12,072 nt of DNA from an archaeon (GTDB lineage Archaea; Thermoproteota; Bathyarchaeia; TCS64). A program made the translations under genes and the position numbers. The notes below the pieces were generated by a model that was not told where the DNA came from, did not search any database, and saw only the letters and a list, made by a program, of their open reading frames with translations. Position 1 is the stretch's first letter; every line of letters starts with the position of its first letter. Below, one piece after another: positions 1 through 5,886 of this stretch. The DNA is taken from NCBI GenBank assembly GCA_020444005.1, contig JAHLLU010000027.1, positions 1 through 12,072 on the forward strand. Reading direction: 5' to 3'.

Positions 1-797
1 GCAAGTAGGTAGGTGTCGCGTTGGGCTGGGTTTGGTGCTACCATTCCGAACTCGTCGAGTTGTAAGAAGCTGGGGACTCCAAGTAGTAATAGGCTGATTA
101 CTATGGCGTATTTTACTCTGGTTTCTGAGAGGTAGTTTTGTTCAAACCATTCCCACTGGGTAATTATCTTGTCGAATATGTTTGGTTTCTCTGTGTTGGC
201 TTGGAGTGCATCACTTTCAACAAAGTCTTGGAGTTCTTCTGCGAGTCTCCTGTAGTTGAGGTTTTTTGCGTTTATTATAATTTCTTTTAGTCGGTTTTTC
301 ATTTCTTGGTGTTCATCTGGGTCCAATGAGTGGTCGAGTACTTCTTGCAGTATCTCGATTACCGCGTAGAGGTTGCCTCGTGTATCTAGGGTTGGTTCTT
401 TTTTGATACGTTGGTATAGTAGAACTGTAAGTATGAAGACTGCGTATATTATGGGTGCTGCAGCTGGGAAAAAGTAGTCGTTGCTTTGTGTTATGAATTT
501 ACCTACCTCGTCAATGAATAAGCCGACTCCGACGCCTGATAGTATGGCTGTCCACGTGTATGTCCAGCGGTTGCTGTAGAGGAGGGGTAGGAGGCTTGCT
601 ATATATAGGAATACGCCTCCGTAGAGAACGTGGGCGATGTGGAGTGTGCTGTTTCCTAGTTGGGGGTAGCCTGTGAGTTCTAGGATGAGTCGTGTGAGGG
701 TGACTGATGCTGCGAAGCTGAGTACTGTGAGTTGTAGGTATCTTTCTGCGCCTCGTCGTGGTACTGGCTTCCAGATTCTGCTTATTATCTGACTCAT
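1..797 (-). CDS. Uncharacterised polytopic membrane protein, N-terminal 265 residues (cut by window edge)
   Basis: The minus strand is open without a stop from an ATG at 797 to the window edge, so the C-terminus is missing. Hydrophobic stretches at about residues 19-41, 52-74, 79-102 and 107-129 suggest four membrane helices. A charged, helix-prone soluble stretch (about 130-225) follows, then a fifth helix at about 227-246. Recognisable motifs are TGYPQLG (42-48), LHIAHVLYGG (52-61), GLFIDEVGKF (92-101) and NDYFFPAAAPIIY (106-118). From memory, a similar motif set occurs in uncharacterised membrane proteins of actinobacteria and other prokaryotes; I know of no function. A TATA-like box 28 bases upstream of the ATG supports this start and a leaderless mRNA. 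Codons end mostly in A or C throughout the visible part. Coding status is well supported by the long open frame and coherent topology; function is unknown. Confidence 0.8.
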   Translation of the reverse strand, partial: MSQIISRIWKPVPRRGAERYLQLTVLSFAASVTLTRLILELTGYPQLGNSTLHIAHVLYGGVFLYIASLLPLLYSNRWTYTWTAILSGVGVGLFIDEVGKFITQSNDYFFPAAAPIIYAVFILTVLLYQRIKKEPTLDTRGNLYAVIEILQEVLDHSLDPDEHQEMKNRLKEIIINAKNLNYRRLAEELQDFVESDALQANTEKPNIFDKIITQWEWFEQNYLSETRVKYAIVISLLLLGVPSFLQLDEFGMVAPNPAQRDTYLL

Positions 798-820
798 AAT
801 TGGTAGTTCGCTAGAGATAT

Positions 821-829
821 GATAAAAGT
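821..829 (-). promoter_or_regulatory. TATA-like box of the membrane-protein gene
   Basis: On the minus strand this reads ACTTTTATC, centred about 28 bases before the ATG at 797. That is the normal archaeal TATA-to-start-site distance, so the transcript probably begins at or within a few bases of the start codon. There is no ribosome binding site in the short interval. Confidence 0.55.
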
Positions 830-879
830 TTACGGACCAAACTGGGTTAAAGCAAGTATAATTCACAAAAAATTTTGTA

Positions 880-910
880 ATAAAGAAAAAGGGTGTTACC
901 TACTGGTAAC
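880..910 (-). terminator. Hairpin plus U-tract terminator behind the MalY-like gene
   Basis: Directly after the stop codon of the 911-2083 gene, the minus strand reads GTTACC, AGTA, GGTAAC (910 to 895): a 6-bp stem with a 4-base loop. ACCC and a T-rich run (CTTTTTCTTTA) follow. This has the layout of an intrinsic terminator. A further A/T palindrome, ACAAAA-AA-TTTTGT (865-878), lies just beyond it. Archaeal termination mostly needs only the T-tract, so the hairpin may be an extra. Confidence 0.55.
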
Positions 911-2083
911 TTATAGTTCGTTTACTGCCTTCTCTAGGTTCTCTAGAGCTTGTTTCAGCAGTGCCCTTGGGCAAGCGAGGTTGAACCTCATGAACATGGA
1001 GCCGCCTCTACCGAACAAGGTACCCTCGTCCAGCCATAGTTTGGCTTTCTTCAGCATAAAGTCCATTAGCTCCTCGTCGTTCATACCGAGTGCGCTGAAC
1101 TCTACCCATGTTAGATATGTTCCCTCTAGTGGGTATACCTTGAACTGGGGTAGTTTCTCAGCGAAGAACTCGTTGAAGAACTTGAGGTTTCCACGCAGAT
1201 AAGCTAGACACTCCTCTAGCCATGGTTCTCCATGATTATAGGCGACGTCCTGTGCAAGTGCTCCGAAGATGTTGCTGTGACCGCTTCCCTTGGAGACCTG
1301 TGCTGCGAACCCTGCCCTGAGCTTGGGGTTAGGGATGATTGCGTCAGCGTTGGTCAAACCAGCGAGGTTGAATGTCTTGCTGGGTGCAACCAGTGTGACT
1401 GTTCTCTGCATTGCGTCCTCTGAGACTGTTGCTGTACATGTGTGTGGGATATCTCCGAGAATCAAGTCGTTGTGGATCTCGTCGCTTATGATGAGAATAT
1501 CTTTTTCCTCACAGATCTTTGCCAGTTTCTTTAGCTCTTCCTTCTTCCAGACCCTGCCGATGGGGTTGTGAGGACTGCAGAGGATGATCATCTTTGTCCT
1601 GTCATCGATCTTCTTCTCCAGGTCCTCAAAGTCCATCTCATAGTGACCACCCTTGTCGATTAGGGGATTCTCTACGATCTGGCGTCCTGTTCCACGGATC
1701 TGGTTCATGAATGGGTAATAGACCGGTGGCTGTATGAGTATCTTGTCACCTGGTTGACTGTATGCTTGGATTGCGATACTGAAACCTGCTACTACGCCTG
1801 GGCTCCAAAGTATCCAGTCCTTCTCTACGCCTTTCCATCCGTGGCGTTTGTCCATCCAGTTGATAAGGCCTGTGTAATAGCCTTCTGTGAATGCTGTATA
1901 CCCGAAGATTGGGTGTGATGCTCTTTCTTTTAGTGCCTCAACTACCTCTGGTACTACTGCGAAGTCCATGTCTGCGACCCAGAGTGGAATCAGGTCGTCC
2001 ATGCCTGTGATCTGCTTCATCAGTGTCCATTTGGCGCTGTTTCTTGAGGTTCTGTCGATTTTTGTATCAAAGTCGTATACCAA
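911..2083 (-). CDS. MalY/PatB-family PLP-dependent C-S lyase or aminotransferase
   Basis: A 390-residue fold-type I PLP enzyme of the class I/II aminotransferase superfamily, full family length. The N-terminus (YDFD..IDR...SAKW, then PLWVADMDF) is typical of the MalY/PatB group, which cleaves the C-S bond of cystathionine or cysteine (beta-lyase). Visible PLP-site elements are VYYPF (121-125), SPHNPIGRVW with Asn173, SDEIH with Asp201, the PLP lysine Lys236 in APSKTFNLAG, and the carboxylate-binding Arg366 in RFNLACPR. It is expected to be cytoplasmic. The start is TTG at 2083, because no ATG or GTG lies in frame just upstream and the frame matches the family N-terminus from there; a TATA-like box sits about 32 bases upstream. 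Genes on both sides appear to be separate units. Family assignment is firm; whether it acts as a cystathionine beta-lyase, cysteine desulfhydrase or aminotransferase cannot be told from sequence. Confidence 0.9.
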   Translation of the reverse strand: MVYDFDTKIDRTSRNSAKWTLMKQITGMDDLIPLWVADMDFAVVPEVVEALKERASHPIFGYTAFTEGYYTGLINWMDKRHGWKGVEKDWILWSPGVVAGFSIAIQAYSQPGDKILIQPPVYYPFMNQIRGTGRQIVENPLIDKGGHYEMDFEDLEKKIDDRTKMIILCSPHNPIGRVWKKEELKKLAKICEEKDILIISDEIHNDLILGDIPHTCTATVSEDAMQRTVTLVAPSKTFNLAGLTNADAIIPNPKLRAGFAAQVSKGSGHSNIFGALAQDVAYNHGEPWLEECLAYLRGNLKFFNEFFAEKLPQFKVYPLEGTYLTWVEFSALGMNDEELMDFMLKKAKLWLDEGTLFGRGGSMFMRFNLACPRALLKQALENLEKAVNEL

Positions 2084-2110
2084 ATTGATCCCTTCAATAT
2101 CTCCGATATG

Positions 2111-2124
2111 TGAATATATGTATA
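2111..2124 (-). promoter_or_regulatory. TATA-like box of the MalY-like gene
   Basis: The minus strand carries TATACATATATTCA, centred about 33-35 bases before the TTG start at 2083. This predicts a very short leader of about 5 to 8 bases with no room for a ribosome binding site. The exact TATA core within this A/T stretch is uncertain. Confidence 0.45.
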
Positions 2125-2200
2125 CCGAGAGAACGTGTGTTTTGATGTGAAAATTAACTGAATAACCGTTTTTTATAATAGGTAAATTTGAAGAAAGCAG

Positions 2201-2593
2201 CTACTTGCGTTCAACCTTCTCGACATCAATCAAGACAACGATAACCGCGTTCACAATCACCACATCATGGCTCTTAGCAGCAGGGTCAAGGTTCTCAGGC
2301 GGCCACATCATACCCCCCTTGATGACATTGATTCTTCTATTCCCCTCTGGTAGCGTAGCTAGGACTGCATCTCCATCTACTTTTTCTGGGTTTGGCGCCG
2401 CGATGGTTACATCAACCATCAATGCTTCTTCGAGTTCCTTGAAGCTGTCTATCTTGAATAGGCTGCCTAATCCGATCATGCTGCTGTGACTGATGGCGTC
2501 TTTCACTGCGCGTTGAGCTGCTTTTGTCTCATCTTTTCCGTGCAGGTCTACTCCTGTACCTTGTTCCAGTAGGTATCTTCTATAATCTGGCAT
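2201..2593 (-). CDS. Lin0512-family conserved protein
   Basis: A 130-residue protein starting MPDYRRYLLEQGTGVDLHGK. The sequence G.GVDLHG.D.TKAA.RAVKDAI at the N-terminus, the central VDVTIAAPNPEKVDGDAVLATLPEG and the C-terminal VVIVNAVIVVLID match the Lin0512 family (small alpha/beta proteins in bacteria, archaea and fungi) as I remember it. No biochemical function is known to me. The frame stays open upstream to 2779, but that extension overlaps the divergent nadC gene and looks non-coding, so I take the ATG at 2593. A TATA-like box about 34 bases upstream supports it. It is divergent from nadC with 112 bases between the starts, so shared regulation is possible but unproven. Codons shift from A/C-ending at the start (20 of 30) to T/G-ending in the last 30 (21 of 30). 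Confidence 0.85.
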   Translation of the reverse strand: MPDYRRYLLEQGTGVDLHGKDETKAAQRAVKDAISHSSMIGLGSLFKIDSFKELEEALMVDVTIAAPNPEKVDGDAVLATLPEGNRRINVIKGGMMWPPENLDPAAKSHDVVIVNAVIVVLIDVEKVERK

Positions 2594-2622
2594 GTTTGTC
2601 AACCTTGAGAAGGGTTTGTCGA

Positions 2623-2630
2623 GTATATTT
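2623..2630 (-). promoter_or_regulatory. TATA-like box of the Lin0512-family gene
   Basis: The minus strand reads AAATATAC, centred about 34 bases before the ATG at 2593, giving a predicted leader of under 10 bases. It lies in the 112-base region between divergent starts, about 20 bases from the presumed nadC box on the other strand, so the two promoters are close enough to interfere or be co-regulated. Confidence 0.5.
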
Positions 2631-2647
2631 GAGCTTCTCCCGTTAAT

Positions 2648-2655
2648 GTTAAATG
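2648..2655 (+). promoter_or_regulatory. Presumed TATA-like box of nadC-nadA
   Basis: GTTAAATG is the best A/T-rich core upstream of nadC. It would place transcription start near 2677 and leave a leader of roughly 28 bases before the ATG at 2706. No convincing ribosome binding site is seen in that leader. Confidence 0.4.
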
Positions 2656-2705
2656 GTATGCTGCTTTGTGCATCAAACAACATAGGACTCTGGAAGCGGC
2701 ATAGA

Positions 2706-3560
2706 ATGGAAAATGAGTATAGGCTCATGGAGAGGATCAAGGAGTTTCTAGACGAGGATATTGGTTTTGGGGACATCACCAGCAGGACATTGATACCTGA
2801 AACTCAACAAGCCAAAGGTAAACTCTACTACAAGGAACCCGGCATAGTCTCAGGGCTAGCCGAGGCAGCCACAGTCTTCAAACTACTCGGATGCACAGTC
2901 GAGATACACGCAGTTGAAGGACAGAAGACCGAGGCACGGAAAACACTGCTTACAGTCAACGGCTCAGCGAGAGCACTATTGATGGGTGAACGTCTTGCCT
3001 TGAACCTTGTTGGGCGAATGGCGGGTATCGCAACACAGACAGCGGCAATCGTTGACGACGTAGCTAAGCGTAACCCAGCGACACGAGTTGCAGCAACCCG
3101 TAAGACCTTACCGGGACTGCGGGAGTTTGATAAACGAGCGGTTATCCATGGGGGCGGTGATACTCACCGGTATGGATTGGATGACTGTGTTTTGATAAAG
3201 GACAACCACCTTGAGCTTGTTCCAAGCGTAACTGAGGCTGTGAGAAGAGCCAAAAAAGGCATCAGCTTCACCCATAAAGTAGAGATCGAGGTAAGAAACC
3301 TGCCTGATGCTGTGGAAGCTGCAGAGGCTGGCGCAGATATAATCATGTTTGATAACAAGACTCCAAAGGAGATCGAGACTTATCTTGCTGAGTTGGATAA
3401 GCTTGGGCATAGAAAGGGTATCATTTATGAGGCGTCTGGTGGTATCACGGCGGAGAATGCTGGTGATTACGCTGAGGCTGGTGTTGATGTGGTGAGTCTT
3501 GGTGCGTTGACTCATAGTATTCGTAGTCTGGATGTTAAGTTTGAGATTGAGATGGTCTGA
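2706..3560 (+). CDS. nadC: Nicotinate-nucleotide pyrophosphorylase (carboxylating), quinolinate phosphoribosyltransferase
   Basis: A 284-residue enzyme converting quinolinate and PRPP to nicotinate mononucleotide, CO2 and pyrophosphate, the step after NadA in de novo NAD synthesis. The N-terminal domain begins EFLDEDIGFGDITS (13-26). The barrel carries the substrate-binding set TRKTLPGLR (131-139), HGGGDTHRYGL (148-158; His154, Arg155), Lys165 in LIKDNH, Glu194 in VEIEV and Asp216 in MFDN. Length is normal for NadC. I chose ATG 2706; ATG 2727 is a good alternative because the conserved core begins right after it. An in-frame start at 2592 would add 38 residues lying across the promoter region and is rejected. 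Its stop overlaps the nadA start by one base (TGATG), so the two are co-transcribed and probably translationally coupled. Codon choice switches strongly near the 3' end. Confidence 0.96.
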   Translation: MENEYRLMERIKEFLDEDIGFGDITSRTLIPETQQAKGKLYYKEPGIVSGLAEAATVFKLLGCTVEIHAVEGQKTEARKTLLTVNGSARALLMGERLALNLVGRMAGIATQTAAIVDDVAKRNPATRVAATRKTLPGLREFDKRAVIHGGGDTHRYGLDDCVLIKDNHLELVPSVTEAVRRAKKGISFTHKVEIEVRNLPDAVEAAEAGADIIMFDNKTPKEIETYLAELDKLGHRKGIIYEASGGITAENAGDYAEAGVDVVSLGALTHSIRSLDVKFEIEMV

Positions 3561-4477
3561 TGAACGAGTTACAGAAGAAGATTGTAGAAATAAAGAAGCA
3601 GAAGAACGCGTTACTACTAGTACACAACTATCAGGTAGCCGAGATACAAGAAGTAGCAGACTTCCTAGGAGACAGCCTAGAACTATGCAGGAAAGCGCAG
3701 AAAGCAGAAGACGCTGATATGATAGTCTTCTGTGGTGTAGATTTCATGGCTGAAACCGCCAAAGTGCTGAATCCTGATAAGAAGGTGGTTATTCCTAACG
3801 CTAAAGCGGTTTGCCCAATGGCGGGGATGCTCAGCATGGATGTATTGCTTGAAGCTAAGAAAAAGTACCCTGAGGCACCAGTGGTTCTCTACGTGAACAC
3901 CCTCGCAGAGGCGAAAGCCGAGGCAACAGTCACCTGCACATCTGCAAACGCGGATAAAATCGTCAAGAAACTAGGCGCTAAACAGGTTATCTTTGGACCA
4001 GATAAAAACCTAGGCTATTATGTCCAGAAACGAGTACCCGAAGTGGAGCTTATTTTTGTACCAGAAGACGGTCACTGTCGCGTTCATAGATTCTTTGGCG
4101 ACGGTGAGGAAGCCATGAAGCTGAAGACTGAGAACCCGGGTTCAGAGGTATGGGCGCATCCAGAATGTGAACCAGAGTTCCAAGAAAGAGCCGATTACGT
4201 GCTAAGCACTGGTGGAATGGTGAAAAGAGCCAAAACAACACAGGCCAAGACAATCATAGTAGGCACAGAGGAGGGATTAATCGCAAGGCTACAACGCGAA
4301 AACCCTGATAAACGGTTCCTTGAGGCAAAGCCTTATGCTGTATGTGGCGCTATGAAGCGGATTACCCTTGAGAATCTGTATATGTCCCTTGTGGGTGAGG
4401 AGCCTGTTGTAGAGGTTCCAGAGCCTATTGCTGGTCGTGCTCGTGTAGCGATTGAGCGTATGCTTGAGATGAGCTAG
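3560..4477 (+). CDS. nadA: Quinolinate synthase A
   Basis: A 305-residue [4Fe-4S] enzyme condensing iminoaspartate with dihydroxyacetone phosphate to quinolinate, the NadC substrate. Each third of the triplicated fold is visible: LLLVHNYQ...EVADFLGDSLELCRKA (18-46), VFCGVDFMAETAKVLNP (56-72), VVLYVNT (108-114), GPDKNLGYYV (146-155), HPECEPE (200-206) and VGTEEGL (234-240). The three expected cluster ligands are Cys85 (AVCPMAGM), Cys173 (GHCRVH) and Cys262 (AVCGAMKRIT); their 88/89 spacing matches the family. The length is that of the compact archaeal/thermophile form. The ATG overlaps the nadC stop by one base. The enzyme making iminoaspartate (NadB or NadX) is not in this window. T/G-ending codons dominate its last 40 or so codons. 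Confidence 0.97.
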   Translation: MNELQKKIVEIKKQKNALLLVHNYQVAEIQEVADFLGDSLELCRKAQKAEDADMIVFCGVDFMAETAKVLNPDKKVVIPNAKAVCPMAGMLSMDVLLEAKKKYPEAPVVLYVNTLAEAKAEATVTCTSANADKIVKKLGAKQVIFGPDKNLGYYVQKRVPEVELIFVPEDGHCRVHRFFGDGEEAMKLKTENPGSEVWAHPECEPEFQERADYVLSTGGMVKRAKTTQAKTIIVGTEEGLIARLQRENPDKRFLEAKPYAVCGAMKRITLENLYMSLVGEEPVVEVPEPIAGRARVAIERMLEMS

Positions 4478-4488
4478 CGCTATCCTTT

Positions 4489-4499
4489 TCATTTACCTA
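4489..4499 (+). promoter_or_regulatory. TATA-like box of the gamma-CA-like gene
   Basis: TCATTTACCTA, centred about 25 bases before the GTG at 4520, is the only suitable A/T-rich core in the 42-base gap after nadA. It suggests a leaderless mRNA starting at the GTG. The preceding CCTTTTC may serve as a weak terminator T-tract for nadA. Both calls are tentative. Confidence 0.35.
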
Positions 4500-4519
4500 T
4501 CTGGTTTGTAGTTTATTCG

Positions 4520-5050
4520 GTGAAATCTTTGAGTGTAATTGAGTTTGAGGGAAAGAAACCAAAAATACATCCAAGCGTATTCCTCGCACCCGGCTCATGG
4601 GTAATAGGAGACGTCACACTAGGCAAGGATGTAAACATCTGGACAAACGCAGTGGTAAGAGGTGACGATGACTCTGTAGTTATCGGCGCAAGAACTACTG
4701 TACTAGAAAACTGCTTGATCGAGGCACCCACAGGCAACCCAGTTGAGATCGGTGAAGACGTAATCATCAGCCACGGCGCAACTGTTCACGGCGCAAAAAT
4801 CGAGGACGGATGCATCGTGGGAATCGGCGCTATCGTGCTTGATAACGCCCGGATAGGCGCAAAATCAATCATAGGCTCAGGCGCATTGGTCTCACCCAGA
4901 TCAGAGATACCAATGAACCAGCTTGTACTCGGTATGCCAGCCAAGCCAGTACGTGAATGCAAGGAGGCTGAACACAGCTACATGGCGAAAGAGCATGAAA
5001 GGACCTTGAGTAAAGCCAAGGTATACAAGAAAATCTACGCAGAAGAGTAG
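4520..5050 (+). CDS. Gamma-carbonic-anhydrase-like hexapeptide-repeat protein with altered metal site
   Basis: A 176-residue left-handed beta-helix protein. Hexapeptide repeats of the I/V-G-x-x form run from about 26 to 135 (VIGDVTLGKDVNIW, VEIGEDVIISHGATVHGAKIEDGCIVGIGAIVLDNARIG), closing with VLGMPAKPVRE and a C-terminal helix. This is the gamma-carbonic anhydrase/YrdA/Cap architecture. Two metal-ligand histidines are present (His85, His90), and RGD is kept at 47-49. However, the first ligand His is Glu68 (NCLIEAPTG), and the usual N-x-Q segment before it reads TVLEN, putting Leu62 at the active-site glutamine. Carbonic anhydrase activity is therefore doubtful; a different metal site or an acyltransferase-like or scaffold role is possible. 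The start is GTG, from the TATA position and fit to the family N-terminus. It follows nadA by 42 bases and may be partly co-transcribed. Confidence 0.88.
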   Translation: MKSLSVIEFEGKKPKIHPSVFLAPGSWVIGDVTLGKDVNIWTNAVVRGDDDSVVIGARTTVLENCLIEAPTGNPVEIGEDVIISHGATVHGAKIEDGCIVGIGAIVLDNARIGAKSIIGSGALVSPRSEIPMNQLVLGMPAKPVRECKEAEHSYMAKEHERTLSKAKVYKKIYAEE

Positions 5051-5055
5051 ATTAA

Positions 5056-5080
5056 AGGAGTATTTTCTTGATGAACTCCT
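5056..5080. terminator. Inverted repeat between convergent genes, possible terminator
   Basis: AGGAGT (5056-5061) and ACTCCT (5075-5080) form a 6-bp stem around a 13-base loop containing TTTTCTT, only six bases after the gamma-CA-like stop codon and 74 bases before the nth stop. T-rich stretches follow (GTCTTCTTCTTG). It could stop transcription from the plus-strand gene. The long loop and lack of a clean T-run make this weak. Confidence 0.3.
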
Positions 5081-5153
5081 GTCTTCTTCTTGAATAGCTA
5101 GCTCCTCTACCAGAGCCAGAACCCGAGGAAATAGATAAGACCGAAAATAGGAT

Positions 5154-5807
5154 CTACTTCTTATTGTGATCAAAGGTGAATGCTGATGGACAGATATCAC
5201 TGAGAACACAGTTATCACAGTCCGCCTTCTTAGCGTCGCAGACACGTCGCCCATGAGTAATCAAGAGATAATTGACGGCCCACCACTTTTCCCTCGGGAA
5301 CAACTCCATCAAGTCTTTTTCTACCTTGTCACGGTTCTTCTGCTCTGATAACCCGAGCCTGTGACTGAGTCTATACACGTGAGTGTCAACTGCGATGCCT
5401 TCGATCTTGCCAAAAGCACCTGATAATACTATGTTGGCAGTCTTTCGCGCTACCCCTTTTAGTTTCACGAGTTCTTCCATGGTGTCAGGGACCTTGCCAT
5501 CGTATTCGTCAACTAGTGTCTGTGCCATGGTCTGTATGGCGTCTGCTTTTCGCCTGTAGAAGCCTGAGGACCGTATGTCTTGTTCTAGTTCCTCTCGTGG
5601 TACTTTTGCGTAGTCTTCTGGTGTCTTGTATTTCTTGAAAAGGTCTACTGTGATCTTGTTGATCTGTTCATCTGTTGCCTGCGCTGATAGTATGGTGGCT
5701 ACAAGTAGCTCTAGTGGGTTCTTGTGGCTTAGCTCTGTTCCCTCCACATCACTGTATTCTTTTTCAAGCCTCTCCAGTATAGTCTCTGCGCGTTGCTGCT
5801 TATCCAT
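5154..5807 (-). CDS. nth: Endonuclease III (DNA glycosylase/AP lyase)
   Basis: A 217-residue base-excision repair enzyme that removes oxidised pyrimidines and nicks the abasic site. It shows LLVATILSAQATD (34-46), the helix-hairpin-helix LKGVARKTANIVL (116-128) with catalytic Lys122, catalytic Asp141 in VDTHVYRLSHRLGL, and the C-terminal [4Fe-4S] loop Cys190-x6-Cys197-x2-Cys200-x5-Cys206. Length and layout are standard, with all catalytic residues present. The ATG start at 5807 is supported by a TATA-like box about 27 bases upstream, so the mRNA is likely leaderless. It converges on the gamma-CA-like gene and diverges from the molybdopterin gene across a 79-base region holding a perfect palindrome. 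T/G-ending codons increase in the last 40 codons. After the TAG stop the frame stays open for 33 codons, which I regard as chance. Confidence 0.97.
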   Translation of the reverse strand: MDKQQRAETILERLEKEYSDVEGTELSHKNPLELLVATILSAQATDEQINKITVDLFKKYKTPEDYAKVPREELEQDIRSSGFYRRKADAIQTMAQTLVDEYDGKVPDTMEELVKLKGVARKTANIVLSGAFGKIEGIAVDTHVYRLSHRLGLSEQKNRDKVEKDLMELFPREKWWAVNYLLITHGRRVCDAKKADCDNCVLSDICPSAFTFDHNKK

Positions 5808-5830
5808 ACTGTCAGTTATACCATGGTTGC

Positions 5831-5836
5831 TTAAAT
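5831..5836 (-). promoter_or_regulatory. TATA-like box of nth
   Basis: The minus strand reads ATTTAA, centred 27 bases before the nth ATG, as expected for a leaderless archaeal transcript. It overlaps the left end of the palindrome at 5834-5851. Confidence 0.5.
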
Positions 5837-5851
5837 GGTTTAGAAACCATT
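5834..5851. promoter_or_regulatory. Palindrome between divergent nth and molybdopterin genes, candidate operator
   Basis: AATGGTTT-AG-AAACCATT is a perfect inverted repeat with 8-bp arms and a 2-base centre. Its left arm overlaps the nth TATA-like box and its right arm abuts ATTAATTG (5849-5856), the best TATA candidate for the plus-strand gene at 5887. A bound dimeric regulator could block both promoters. A second palindrome with the same half-word, ACCATGGT, lies at 5820-5827. The regulator is not identifiable here. Confidence 0.45.
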
Positions 5852-5856
5852 AATTG
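5849..5856 (+). promoter_or_regulatory. Presumed TATA-like box of the molybdopterin gene
   Basis: ATTAATTG lies about 34 bases before the TTG at 5887, predicting a leader of under 10 bases. No other A/T-rich core is better placed. Confidence 0.35.
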
Positions 5857-5886
5857 ACGTCCTTCATTGGGCTTACTTGAATACCC

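Noticed and set aside
819..1202. Plus-strand open frame opposite the MalY-like gene
   Set aside because: It is the reverse-complement shadow of the PLP enzyme's C-terminal coding region; serine-rich composition reflects the antisense of its codons.
2592..2705. In-frame upstream start for nadC (38 extra residues)
   Set aside because: It would begin upstream of the presumed TATA box, and NadC proteins normally begin close to the EFLDEDIGFGDITS segment.
2594..2779. N-terminal extension of the Lin0512 reading frame across the divergent region
   Set aside because: The extra 62 residues overlap the nadC start and both TATA-like boxes, look low-quality, and do not resemble the family, which begins near the ATG at 2593.
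5062..5150. Possible C/D-box small RNA or tRNA-like segment between the convergent genes
   Set aside because: TTGATGA resembles a C box, but there is no properly spaced D box with terminal stem, and no complete tRNA cloverleaf can be drawn.
5052..5153. Nth reading frame stays open for 33 codons past its TAG (Ser/Gly-rich, then Arg-rich)
   Set aside because: TAG also ends nadA, the amidohydrolase gene, aspS and pth2, so general recoding is unlikely. The stretch has no start codon of its own, and Nth is already full length with its iron-sulfur loop intact.
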